12,881 nucleotides of DNA from Ruminococcus flavefaciens (GCA_002350065.1 DEDQ01000085.1:49366-62246); one strand, 5' to 3'; counted from the stretch's first letter, positions 5,814 to 12,881 are shown. The notes: generated by a model from the letters alone, not told the origin. Translations and numbers: made by a program.

Positions 5814-6800
5814 TCAGTATTCAAAAATAGCGCCTGCGTATGTCAGTCCCGCGCCGAATCCGATGAGAGCCAGCTTCTGACCTCTCTTTATCGTGCCTTT
5901 GTCGATAGCCTCACAGAGTGCGAGCGGGATAGAAGCACTTGATGTATTTCCATAGTGGTCGAGTGTGATGATGAATTTATCCATAGGAACGCCGAGATTC
6001 TTCGCGGCGGTCTCTATTATCCTTACATTTGCCTGATGAGGCACGAACCAGTCGATGTCCGCGGGAGTTATACCGGCTTTTTCCGCAGCAAGGGTAAACG
6101 CCTTAGGCAGCGCCTTTGTAGCGAATTTATAGACCTCCTTGCCGTTCTGATAGAGCTTGTGAAGCCGTTTTTCAGGGAAGCCGTCGTCGAAATCGCTCTC
6201 GACCTTTACCTCCTCCGCAACATTCACGCATCTTGCATAAAGGAGGTGTGAACCGCTTCCGTCGGCTCCGAGATGCGAGGTATAGAGAGCATCGCTGCGT
6301 TCGATAACTGCGGCAGCAGCTCCGTCGCCGAAGAGAATGCACGAAGAGCGGTCCTCAAAATCGATGAATCGCGAAAGCGCCTCCGCAGCGACTACGAGGA
6401 CATATTTCATGCTCTTGTCAGTCTCGAGGAAGCGTCTTGCCGTATCAAGAGCATAGACAAATCCCGAACAAGCCGCATTAACGTCAAATGCAGCCGCATT
6501 CACTGCGCCTGTCTCGTTCTGTATTATGCATGATATAGTCGGAGTATGGAAATCGCTCGTAGCGCTTGCAGCGACTACAAGTCCGATATCCTCCGGAGCA
6601 ATTCCGGCTTTCTCTATCGCTTTAAGAGCAGCCTCCTTGCCCATATACCATGTAGGCTCCCAGCCAGCCATGCGTCTTTCAGTGATGCCGGTGCGGGTGC
6701 GTATCCACTCGTCATTCGTATCAACGAATCGTGTGAAATCATCGTTTGTGAGTTTCTGTTCGGGAAGGTAGCAGCCCATTCCCAGTATCTTTATGCCCAT
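5814..6800 (-). CDS. fabH: FabH, 3-oxoacyl-ACP synthase III (KAS III)
   Basis: This 328-residue initiating condensing enzyme joins an acyl-CoA primer to malonyl-ACP. The catalytic triad is visible: Cys111 (VNAACSGFVYAL), His255 (VPHQANVRII) and Asn285 (HYGNTSSASIP). The N-terminal ILGMGCYLPEQ, the RTGITERR motif (36-43) and the C-terminal GFGAGLTYAGAI are all FabH-like. Length is normal. The ATG at 6800 has AAGGAG (6808-6813) 7 nt upstream. As the first gene of the minus-strand operon it lies about 110 nt downstream of a good promoter that faces the fabD gene across a shared control region. The primer preference (acetyl versus branched) cannot be read from the sequence. Identification is firm. 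Confidence 0.96.
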   Translation of the reverse strand: MGIKILGMGCYLPEQKLTNDDFTRFVDTNDEWIRTRTGITERRMAGWEPTWYMGKEAALKAIEKAGIAPEDIGLVVAASATSDFHTPTISCIIQNETGAVNAAAFDVNAACSGFVYALDTARRFLETDKSMKYVLVVAAEALSRFIDFEDRSSCILFGDGAAAAVIERSDALYTSHLGADGSGSHLLYARCVNVAEEVKVESDFDDGFPEKRLHKLYQNGKEVYKFATKALPKAFTLAAEKAGITPADIDWFVPHQANVRIIETAAKNLGVPMDKFIITLDHYGNTSSASIPLALCEAIDKGTIKRGQKLALIGFGAGLTYAGAIFEY

Positions 6801-6903
6801 ATGCCGTCTCCTTTTTATTTAAGGATAAAAAAACTGTTGTAAAAAAACAAAATATATGTTATATTATTATTGTACACAGCTGCAGCTACTAATATCAGCA
6901 GCA

Positions 6904-6919
6904 TACAATATATATTGTA
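6904..6919. promoter_or_regulatory. Perfect 16-bp palindrome over the fabH -10 box
   Basis: TACAATATATATTGTA is perfectly self-complementary and contains the predicted fabH -10 hexamer TACAAT (6914-6919) together with the likely start point. A protein bound here would block the promoter, so an operator is plausible; no matching regulator gene lies in the window and AT-rich sequence makes palindromes more likely by chance. Confidence 0.45.
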
Positions 6920-6942
6920 AATCATTTCCGCTTTTTTTGCAA
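6914..6942 (-). promoter_or_regulatory. Promoter of the fabH (FAS II) operon
   Basis: Minus strand: -35 TTGCAA (6937-6942), exactly 17 nt spacer, -10 TACAAT (6914-6919). The -10 matches five of six consensus bases and the -35 four of six. A start near 6907 would leave a leader of about 107 nt before the fabH ATG at 6800; I recognise no riboswitch in that leader. A second TACAAT at 6869-6874 has no acceptable -35. Confidence 0.65.
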
Positions 6943-6983
6943 CGATATTTTAACTCTTTGGAGTGCCAAAGATAAAATATCGT
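6942..6983. promoter_or_regulatory. Long dyad between divergent fabH and fabD promoters
   Basis: An 11-bp perfect inverted repeat (ACGATATTTTA at 6942-6952 and TAAAATATCGT at 6973-6983) encloses a second perfect 7-bp inverted repeat (TCTTTGG 6955-6961, CCAAAGA 6966-6972) around an AGTG loop; the only break is a 2-nt bulge at 6953-6954. It abuts the fabH -35 box and contains both boxes of one fabD promoter candidate. It lies upstream of both likely start points, so it probably acts as DNA, for example as an operator shared by the divergent genes, rather than as an RNA hairpin. Confidence 0.6.
6950..6978 (+). promoter_or_regulatory. fabD promoter candidate P1 (inside the dyad)
   Basis: Plus strand: -35 TTAACT (6950-6955), 17-nt spacer, -10 TAAAAT (6973-6978). 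Four of six and five of six consensus bases match. A transcript would start near 6985 with an 80-nt leader. It competes with the candidate at 7005-7032. Confidence 0.45.
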
Positions 6984-6990
6984 CATTTTG

Positions 6991-7032
6991 ACCAAAGTGT
7001 CGTTTTGTATTTTGGTAAAAATCGCCTATGAT
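6991..7032 (+). promoter_or_regulatory. fabD promoter candidate P2 with overlapping ACCAAA/TTTGGT dyad
   Basis: A -10-like TATGAT (7027-7032) follows a weak -35 TTGTAT (7005-7010) at 16 nt. An inverted repeat, ACCAAA (6991-6996) and TTTGGT (7011-7016), straddles that -35. The CCAAAG core also forms the inner arms of the larger dyad at 6955-6972, so related half-sites may be repeated across the control region. Confidence 0.35.
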
Positions 7033-7066
7033 TTGTGTATTACATACAGAAAGGATGTTACGCATT

Positions 7067-8002
7067 ATGACAATTTCACTATTTTCCGGACAAGGTTCGC
7101 AATATCCCGGAATGGGAAAAGATATCCTCGAAGCTTATCCCCAAACTGGAGAGCTCTACGATATCGCTTCTGATATTCTCGGCAGGGATATGCGTAAGGT
7201 CTGCTTCGAGAGCGCTCCCGAGGAGCTCGCACAGACTATCAACGCTCAGCCCGCAGTTCTGCTCACCTCGCTCGTATGCTTCTCGGCTGCGATAAGCTGC
7301 ATACAGAAGGACGGCACACCGTTCAGCTACGACGGCGTAGCAGGTCATTCGCTCGGCGAATATGCGGCTATGGCTGTTTCCGGAGTAGTTTCCACCGAGG
7401 ACGTTTTCCGTCTTATAAAGGCAAGAGCCGAGGCTATGGACGAGGCTGCACACGAAAACAAGGGCGCTATGGCTGCCGTTATGAAGCTCGCTCCCGAGCA
7501 GATAGAGGAGGTATGCGCTGCTGCAAAGAATTACGTTGCAGCCGTTAATTACAACTCCCCTGCCCAGACCGTTATCGCGGGAACTCCCGAGGGTATCGAC
7601 GAGGTAAGCGAGGTTTTCGCAGGCATGAAGGCAAGAGTTGTAAAGCTCAATGTTGCAGGAGCTTTCCACTCCAAACTCATGCAGTCCGCTGCGGACAAGT
7701 TCTATGAGGCGGCAAAGAGCATCACATTCAACGCTCCCAAGGTGAAGTATTACTCCAACGTCACCGGCGGCGAGCTCACCGACTTCAGCGATATGCCGGC
7801 TCTTCTTGCAAAGCATATCGTATCGCCTGTACGCTTCACCTCTGAGCTTGCGGCTATGCAGGCTGCCGGAGCTGATATCTTCCTCGAATTCGGACCCGGC
7901 AAAACTCTCACAGGTCTCGTGAAGAAGACGCTCTCCGGCGTTGCTGCTCAGAACGTCGAGAACCTCGAAACTCTTGAAAAGGCGGCTGAGATTTATGGAT
8001 AA
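7067..8002 (+). CDS. fabD: FabD, malonyl-CoA:ACP transacylase
   Basis: This 311-residue enzyme loads malonyl groups onto acyl carrier protein. Seen: N-terminal LFSGQGSQYPGMG with the oxyanion-hole Gln9, the nucleophile elbow GHSLGEY with Ser95, Arg120 (KARAEAM) that binds the malonyl carboxylate, GAFHSKLM with catalytic His201, SPVRF (253-257) and EFGPGKTLTGL near the C-terminus. Length is normal. The start at 7067 has AGAAAGGA (7048-7055) about 11 nt upstream; an in-frame ATG at 7055 lies on that site and the one at 7028 falls in the promoter, so both are less likely. His250 sits where E. coli FabD has Gln250. It is transcribed away from the other FAS genes and its stop overlaps aroE by 8 nt, so it shares an mRNA with shikimate genes. 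Identification is firm. Confidence 0.96.
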   Translation: MTISLFSGQGSQYPGMGKDILEAYPQTGELYDIASDILGRDMRKVCFESAPEELAQTINAQPAVLLTSLVCFSAAISCIQKDGTPFSYDGVAGHSLGEYAAMAVSGVVSTEDVFRLIKARAEAMDEAAHENKGAMAAVMKLAPEQIEEVCAAAKNYVAAVNYNSPAQTVIAGTPEGIDEVSEVFAGMKARVVKLNVAGAFHSKLMQSAADKFYEAAKSITFNAPKVKYYSNVTGGELTDFSDMPALLAKHIVSPVRFTSELAAMQAAGADIFLEFGPGKTLTGLVKKTLSGVAAQNVENLETLEKAAEIYG

Positions 8003-8831
8003 GTACGGACTCATCGGACACCCCCTCGGACATTCCATGTCCCCGCTGATACACGAGAAGCTCTTTGAGCTGAGCGGTATTTCCGACTACAGCTACGAGC
8101 TCATAGACATCGACCCTGCTGACCTCACCTCGCGTATAGAAGAGCTCCGCGGACTTCGCGGCTTCAACATAACTATCCCCCACAAGACCGCCATTATCCC
8201 TTTCACGGACGAGCTCGGCGAGAGCGCTCTGCGCTACAATTCCGTCAACTGCATAAGCAATTCCGGCGGAAAAATGGTCGGCTACAATACCGACTGCGAC
8301 GGCTTCCTGCGCTCGGCGGAGGCTCTTCCGCTCGGCGGCAATGTAGTCCTCATTGGCTGCGGCGGTGTAGGCAGAATGATAGCGATAGAGGCTGCCCTCC
8401 ACGGTGCAGAGCTGACTATTGCCGTTATCCCTCAGGATTTCAAGAACGCTCAGCTCGTTATGGCTGAGATAATCGCCAAATGCAAGGACGCTTCCGTGCG
8501 CATCTGCACTGTTGACGAGCTCTCAGGCAGGTTTGACCTGCTGATAAACGCAACTCCGGTCGGTATGTATCCCAAAACAGAGGCGTGCGCAGTTTCCGAC
8601 GAGATAATCGAAAACTGCGGCAGCTTCTTCGACGTCATCTATAATCCGACCGAGACCCTGCTCATGAAGAAGGCACGCGCCCTCGGCAAAACTGCTGTAG
8701 GCGGAGCTTCAATGCTCGTTTATCAGGCTGTAAAGGCTCACGAATACTGGTACGGCGGCAAATTCGCGCAGGAGGACATCGCAAAGATAGTCCTCGACGT
8801 TGAAGAACACGTCAACGCTATGAATAAATAA
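7995..8831 (+). CDS. aroE: AroE, shikimate dehydrogenase
   Basis: This 278-residue enzyme reduces 3-dehydroshikimate to shikimate with NADPH in aromatic amino-acid synthesis. Motifs: the substrate-binding GHPLGHSMSP (8-17, Ser14 and Ser16), FNITIPHKT with catalytic Lys64, NSVNCI (82-87), GYNTDCDGF with catalytic Asp100, the nucleotide loop GCGGVGRM (121-128; usual GAGGAxxA), NATPVGM, and the C-terminal GGASMLVYQAVKAHEYW. Length is typical. The ATG at 7995 lies inside the end of fabD (8-nt overlap), with only a weak GGCGG-type site, so translation is probably coupled to fabD. The longer frame upstream to 7941 is only fabD read in another frame. YdiB-like and quinate-type relatives exist, but aroK downstream supports AroE. 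Confidence 0.95.
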   Translation: MDKYGLIGHPLGHSMSPLIHEKLFELSGISDYSYELIDIDPADLTSRIEELRGLRGFNITIPHKTAIIPFTDELGESALRYNSVNCISNSGGKMVGYNTDCDGFLRSAEALPLGGNVVLIGCGGVGRMIAIEAALHGAELTIAVIPQDFKNAQLVMAEIIAKCKDASVRICTVDELSGRFDLLINATPVGMYPKTEACAVSDEIIENCGSFFDVIYNPTETLLMKKARALGKTAVGGASMLVYQAVKAHEYWYGGKFAQEDIAKIVLDVEEHVNAMNK

Positions 8832-8850
8832 ATGGTCATCTAACAATTCA

Positions 8851-8878
8851 GGCGGTCGATGACTGCATCAAGACCGCC
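8851..8878 (+). promoter_or_regulatory. Hairpin in the aroE-aroK gap
   Basis: GGCGGTC (8851-8857) pairs perfectly with GACCGCC (8872-8878), and inside it GATG (8858-8861) pairs with CATC (8866-8869) around an ACTG loop, with only an AA bulge. It starts 19 nt after the aroE stop and ends 14 nt before the aroK RBS. No T-tract follows, so it is more likely an mRNA processing, stability or partial-attenuation hairpin than a full terminator. Confidence 0.55.
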
Positions 8879-8904
8879 CGCACAAACATGATAAGGAGAA
8901 AAAC

Positions 8905-9405
8905 ATGACTGTATTCCTTTGCGGCTTTATGGGCTGCGGAAAAACAACTGTCGGAAAGATAGCGGCAAAAAAGCTCGGCTGTACTTTCTGCGATACCGAC
9001 GACATGATAGTTGACGACCAGAAAATGTCTATCCCTGATATATTCGCTCAAAAGGGCGAGCCATACTTCCGGAAGGTCGAAGCCGACATCGTAAAGTCGG
9101 TATGCGGCAAGCCGGCTGTAGTCGCCTGCGGCGGCGGAGCTATGCTGAATCCCGATACCGCAGCAGCGGCGTCTAAATCCGGAGCCGTTATCTTCCTCGA
9201 CGTCGATTTCGAGACCTGCTACGAGCGTATTTGCGGCGACAGCAACCGTCCAATTGCGGCTTTTTCCTCAAAGGAGGAGCTCCTCGGACGCTTCAACGCA
9301 AGACGCGGAGTTTATCTCGCTCACTCGACCCTACAGATAGACGCTTCCGGAAGTCCTATGGAAACGGCTGAAAAAATCGCGGAATACGTGAAAAAAATGC
9401 GATAG
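8905..9405 (+). CDS. aroK: AroK, shikimate kinase
   Basis: This 166-residue P-loop kinase phosphorylates shikimate to shikimate 3-phosphate. Walker A is GFMGCGKTT (7-15). Shikimate-binding residues are in place: DTD (30-32), Arg56 in GEPYFRKVE, and the CGGGA loop (75-79). The lid arginine Arg115 is in SNRP and Arg133 is in the ARRGVY motif. Length is typical. AAGGAG at 8893-8898 sits 6 nt before the ATG. It follows aroE by 73 nt, a gap that contains a hairpin, and precedes the amidohydrolase by 18 nt, so all appear to be read in one direction. Other shikimate genes (aroA, aroB, aroC) are not in the window. Identification is firm. Confidence 0.95.
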   Translation: MTVFLCGFMGCGKTTVGKIAAKKLGCTFCDTDDMIVDDQKMSIPDIFAQKGEPYFRKVEADIVKSVCGKPAVVACGGGAMLNPDTAAAASKSGAVIFLDVDFETCYERICGDSNRPIAAFSSKEELLGRFNARRGVYLAHSTLQIDASGSPMETAEKIAEYVKKMR

Positions 9406-9423
9406 AAAGGCGGCTCTGACAGC

Positions 9424-10599
9424 ATGATAATATACAATGCAGAAATATACACCATGGACGATGAGGGAATTATCGCAAACGGCTGGATAGAGGTCGCTGA
9501 CGGTAAGATATCAGCCCTCGGCAGCGGAGCTCCCGCCGCCGTATCCGACGGAGATATCGACGCAAAGGGAGGTCTTTTGCTCCCCGGCTTCATCGACGCT
9601 CACACCCACCTCGGCATCATCGAGGACGGACTCGATTTCGAGGGCGACGACTGCAACGAATCCACCGACCCGTTCACTCCGCAGATGAGGGCTATCGACG
9701 GCATAAACCCGTTCGACCGCTGCTTCGAGGAAGCGCGTATGCGCGGTATAACTGCGGCGGCTTCGTGTCCCGGAAGCGCAAATGCCTGCAGCGGCGAGAT
9801 ATGCGTGATAAAGACCGCCGGCAGACGAGTTGACGATATGCTCGTGCGCAATACGGGCATCAAATTCGCGCTCGGCGAGAATCCCAAGCGCGTCTACAAC
9901 GACAAGGACGATACTCCCGTTACACGTATGGCGACCGCTGCCATTATCCGCGAGGGACTGTATAAAGCCCGCAGATACGCGCATGATATGGACAGCTACT
10001 ACTCCGACAACGAAAACTACGACCCGCCCGAGTACGACGCAAAGTGTGAAGCCCTGCTCCCGCTGCTCGACCGCAAGCAGAAGGCATTCTTCCACTGCCA
10101 CCGCGCTGACGACATCTGCACAGCTATGCGTCTCGCAAAGGAATTTTCACTTGACGCAGTAATTATCCACGGTACAGAAGGCTACAAGATAGCTGATATC
10201 ATCGCAGAGGAGGAGCTCCCCGTGATATGCGGTCCCGTAATCTGCGACCGCTGCAAGCCCGAAATGCGCGGGCTTGAGCTCAAAAATGCGGCTGTTCTCG
10301 CTGAAAACAATGTAAAGATAGCCATTTGCACCGACCACACGGTCATTCCGATACAGTATCTCCCACTATCAGCTCAGGCTGCTGTAAAGGGAGGGCTCGA
10401 CCGCGAGACCGCTCTGCGGGCGCTGACCACCGCTCCGGCAGAGATACTCGGCGCCGAGGAAAACATCGGCAGCCTTGCTCCCGAAAAGGACGCCGATATC
10501 CAGCTCTACAAAAAGGGCGAGGACCCGCTCGGACTCATGAGCGAGCCCCAGCTCGTCATGATAAACGGCGTTATCGTCCGCAGTGAGGATACGATATGA
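9424..10599 (+). CDS. Metal-dependent amidohydrolase, imidazolonepropionase-like, substrate unknown
   Basis: This 391-residue cytoplasmic enzyme belongs to the amidohydrolase superfamily. An N-terminal beta-sandwich strand (IYNAEIYTMDDEG) leads into LLLPGFIDAHTHLG with metal ligands His60 and His62. Further likely ligands are His224/His226 (FFHCHRADD), His249 (IIHGTEGYKI) and Asp304 (CTDHTV). The C-terminus returns to the sandwich (LAPEKDADIQLY, VMINGVIV). The FALGENPKRVYNDKDDTPVTRMATAA segment (148-173) is one I associate with a COG1228-type subgroup of unknown substrate. No signal peptide is seen. AAAGG at 9406-9410 is a rather distant RBS (13 nt). It follows aroK by 18 nt and overlaps the LRR-dockerin gene by 4 nt. 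A cyclic amide or dipeptide-like substrate is possible, but nothing here shows it. Confidence 0.88.
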   Translation: MIIYNAEIYTMDDEGIIANGWIEVADGKISALGSGAPAAVSDGDIDAKGGLLLPGFIDAHTHLGIIEDGLDFEGDDCNESTDPFTPQMRAIDGINPFDRCFEEARMRGITAAASCPGSANACSGEICVIKTAGRRVDDMLVRNTGIKFALGENPKRVYNDKDDTPVTRMATAAIIREGLYKARRYAHDMDSYYSDNENYDPPEYDAKCEALLPLLDRKQKAFFHCHRADDICTAMRLAKEFSLDAVIIHGTEGYKIADIIAEEELPVICGPVICDRCKPEMRGLELKNAAVLAENNVKIAICTDHTVIPIQYLPLSAQAAVKGGLDRETALRALTTAPAEILGAEENIGSLAPEKDADIQLYKKGEDPLGLMSEPQLVMINGVIVRSEDTI

Positions 10600-11546
10600 T
10601 GTACAGAAAGCTCCTCGCGGCAGCGCTCTCAGCCGCAGTGATATCATCGGCTGTGCCGTTTGCAGCTTCCGCAGCCGACACACAGACCGAGACTATCGCC
10701 GGCATAACCTACGAATACCGCATAAACGGCGGCAAGGCGGAGATAATCTCAGCGAACAATGCCGCGGAGGATATCGATATCCCTGCAAGTCTCGGCGGCT
10801 CACCGGTCATAGCTATCGCTGAAAAGGCATTCTTCAAAAATGAAGCCATAACCCGCGTGATACTCCCTTCAAGCCTCGAAAAGATAGGTGATTCGGCATT
10901 TTCCGGCTGTCTCTCGCTGAACATGATATATATCCCCAATTCCGTCCGCTCTATCGGGAGCGAAGCCTTTATGAGCTGCACCTCCCTGAAGACCGTATCG
11001 CTCGGAAATTCTATAACAGCTATCCCCGACGGCTGTTTCTATTCGTGTCCGTCACTCGTTGAGGCGAAGCTTCCCAACGGACTCAAAACTATCGGCGAGG
11101 AGGCATTTTTCGGCTGTCCCACGCTGACTATCGCCATTCCCGAAAGCGTTTCCGAAATAGGCGCAAATGCGCTCGGTATGCAGTCCGATGCAAGAACGGG
11201 TCAGATAGTGAAAAGCCCCTACTTCCTTATGACAGGTGTGAAAGGCGGCTGCGCCGAGGCGTATGCACTGTCCGTCGGAGTCGATTTCATCGACATGGGG
11301 AATTATAAGGTCGGAGATGTAAACAATAACGGAAAGGTCGATGCTTCGGACGCATCCGATGTTCTGTCCGAGTATGCACGCGCTTCGACCGGCGCCGAGC
11401 GAACATTCACTCCCAGACAAAAAATCGTCGGAGATATGAACGGCGATTCAAACATCGATTCCAAGGACGCCTCAGCGATACTTTCCGAGTATTCACGGCT
11501 TGCAACATCGGGCGAAGAGGCTGAATCGCCCGAAACATCGGCATAA
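10596..11546 (+). CDS. Secreted BspA-type leucine-rich-repeat protein with C-terminal dockerin
   Basis: The 316-residue product starts with a signal peptide (RK at 4-5, hydrophobic 6-24, likely cleavage after ASA at 24-26). About five LRR_5/BspA repeats of 22-23 residues follow (roughly 74-188), each of the form IGxxAFxxCxSLxxVxLPxSVxx. After a linker (about 195-236) comes a type I dockerin with two calcium loops: Asp241, Asn243, Asn245, Asp252 in the first and Asp280, Asn282, Asp284, Asp291 in the second, each followed by a short helix ending LSEYxR. The loop 10-11 positions, which often set cohesin choice, are Ala-Ser and Ser-Lys. The ATG at 10596 overlaps the amidohydrolase stop (ATGA); Met2 at 10599 is an alternative start. 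Dockerins attach proteins to cohesins of cellulosome scaffolds, so the protein is likely extracellular and scaffold- or surface-bound. No catalytic domain is present, so the role may be adhesion or assembly (inference). Confidence 0.93.
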   Translation: MMYRKLLAAALSAAVISSAVPFAASAADTQTETIAGITYEYRINGGKAEIISANNAAEDIDIPASLGGSPVIAIAEKAFFKNEAITRVILPSSLEKIGDSAFSGCLSLNMIYIPNSVRSIGSEAFMSCTSLKTVSLGNSITAIPDGCFYSCPSLVEAKLPNGLKTIGEEAFFGCPTLTIAIPESVSEIGANALGMQSDARTGQIVKSPYFLMTGVKGGCAEAYALSVGVDFIDMGNYKVGDVNNNGKVDASDASDVLSEYARASTGAERTFTPRQKIVGDMNGDSNIDSKDASAILSEYSRLATSGEEAESPETSA

Positions 11547-11615
11547 CTACAAAATATCATATATTTTCGCATATTTAAACATAATTTTTATATATTCATT
11601 TTGCTTCTGCACCCC

Positions 11616-11644
11616 TTGACAGAACGTCGAAAAATTGGTATCAT
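11616..11644 (+). promoter_or_regulatory. guaB promoter
   Basis: A perfect -35 TTGACA (11616-11621), a 17-nt spacer and a good -10 TATCAT (11639-11644) predict a start near 11651, 44 nt before the guaB ATG. The surrounding 148-nt gap is otherwise AT-rich with no recognised riboswitch; the leader is too short for a purine riboswitch. Confidence 0.8.
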
Positions 11645-11670
11645 ATTAGTTAATAAACTCAGGTTTTTAA

Positions 11671-12881
<1,211 letters not shown>

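Noticed and set aside
6801..6907. Riboswitch or known fatty-acid regulator site in the fabH leader
   Set aside because: No known riboswitch core is recognisable, and I could not match the leader to the FapR or FabT operator patterns I know; the AGCTGCAGCT palindrome (6878-6887) is short and may be chance.
6988..6993. TTGACC as the fabD -35 box
   Set aside because: No acceptable -10 hexamer lies 16-18 nt downstream.
7028..7066. Longer FabD start at 7028 or 7055
   Set aside because: 7028 overlaps a -10-like box and lacks an RBS; 7055 lies on the Shine-Dalgarno itself. The ATG at 7067 gives the standard MTISLFSGQGSQ start.
7079..8038. 319-residue open frame antisense to fabD
   Set aside because: It is the complement of fabD codons, lacks any family motif, is rich in Ser/Cys/Leu as shadow frames are, and fabD has all catalytic motifs in the other strand.
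9511..10101. 196-residue minus-strand frame inside the amidohydrolase gene
   Set aside because: Shadow of a gene with clear metal-ligand motifs; no RBS or recognisable domain.
11551..11567. AAAATAT-CAT-ATATTTT as an intrinsic terminator after the dockerin gene
   Set aside because: The stem is pure A/T with a 3-nt loop and no continuous T-tract; too weak to call, although some terminator before the guaB promoter is expected.

Overview
The window looks like a chromosomal housekeeping segment of an anaerobic Firmicute close to Ruminococcus (Oscillospiraceae). This rests on three things: a type II fatty-acid synthase (FAS II) cluster whose enoyl reductase is FabK, a secreted leucine-rich-repeat protein ending in a cellulosome-type dockerin, and strong AAGGAG/GGAGG ribosome binding sites throughout. 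Base composition appears to be roughly half G+C (judged by eye), with very AT-rich intergenic spacers. I see no tRNA, rRNA, CRISPR array, insertion sequence or phage gene.

Positions 1-6800 (minus strand) carry a FAS II/acetyl-CoA carboxylase operon. In transcription order it is fabH, fabK, fabG, fabF, accB, two unrecognised paralogous membrane-protein genes, fabZ and accC (cut by the window edge). Most spacings are 10-25 nt. Two larger gaps, fabK-fabG (156 nt) and fabG-fabF (111 nt), hold hairpins, a possible internal promoter and a fold-back element. Together the genes supply malonyl-CoA (accB, accC) and run the elongation cycle: condensation (fabH, fabF), ketoreduction (fabG), dehydration (fabZ) and enoyl reduction (fabK). 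No acyl carrier protein gene is present. The most novel content is the pair of tandem multi-pass membrane proteins between accB and fabZ. They share gap-free N-terminal motifs and a GYPGF motif after the membrane domain, and the first overlaps accB by ATGA.

Positions 6801-7066 form a divergent control region. It contains a good minus-strand promoter for fabH, one or two plus-strand promoter candidates for fabD, an 18-bp-stem dyad (6942-6983) and a perfect 16-bp palindrome over the fabH -10 box.

Positions 7067-11546 (plus strand) form a tightly packed series: fabD, aroE (overlapping by 8 nt), aroK, a metal-dependent amidohydrolase, and a signal-peptide/LRR/dockerin gene that overlaps the amidohydrolase by ATGA. 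FabD has therefore left the rest of the FAS genes and is coupled to shikimate-pathway genes, although it still faces the FAS operon across a shared control region.

Positions 11547-12881 contain a consensus-like promoter and the first 395 codons of guaB (IMP dehydrogenase), which runs off the right edge.
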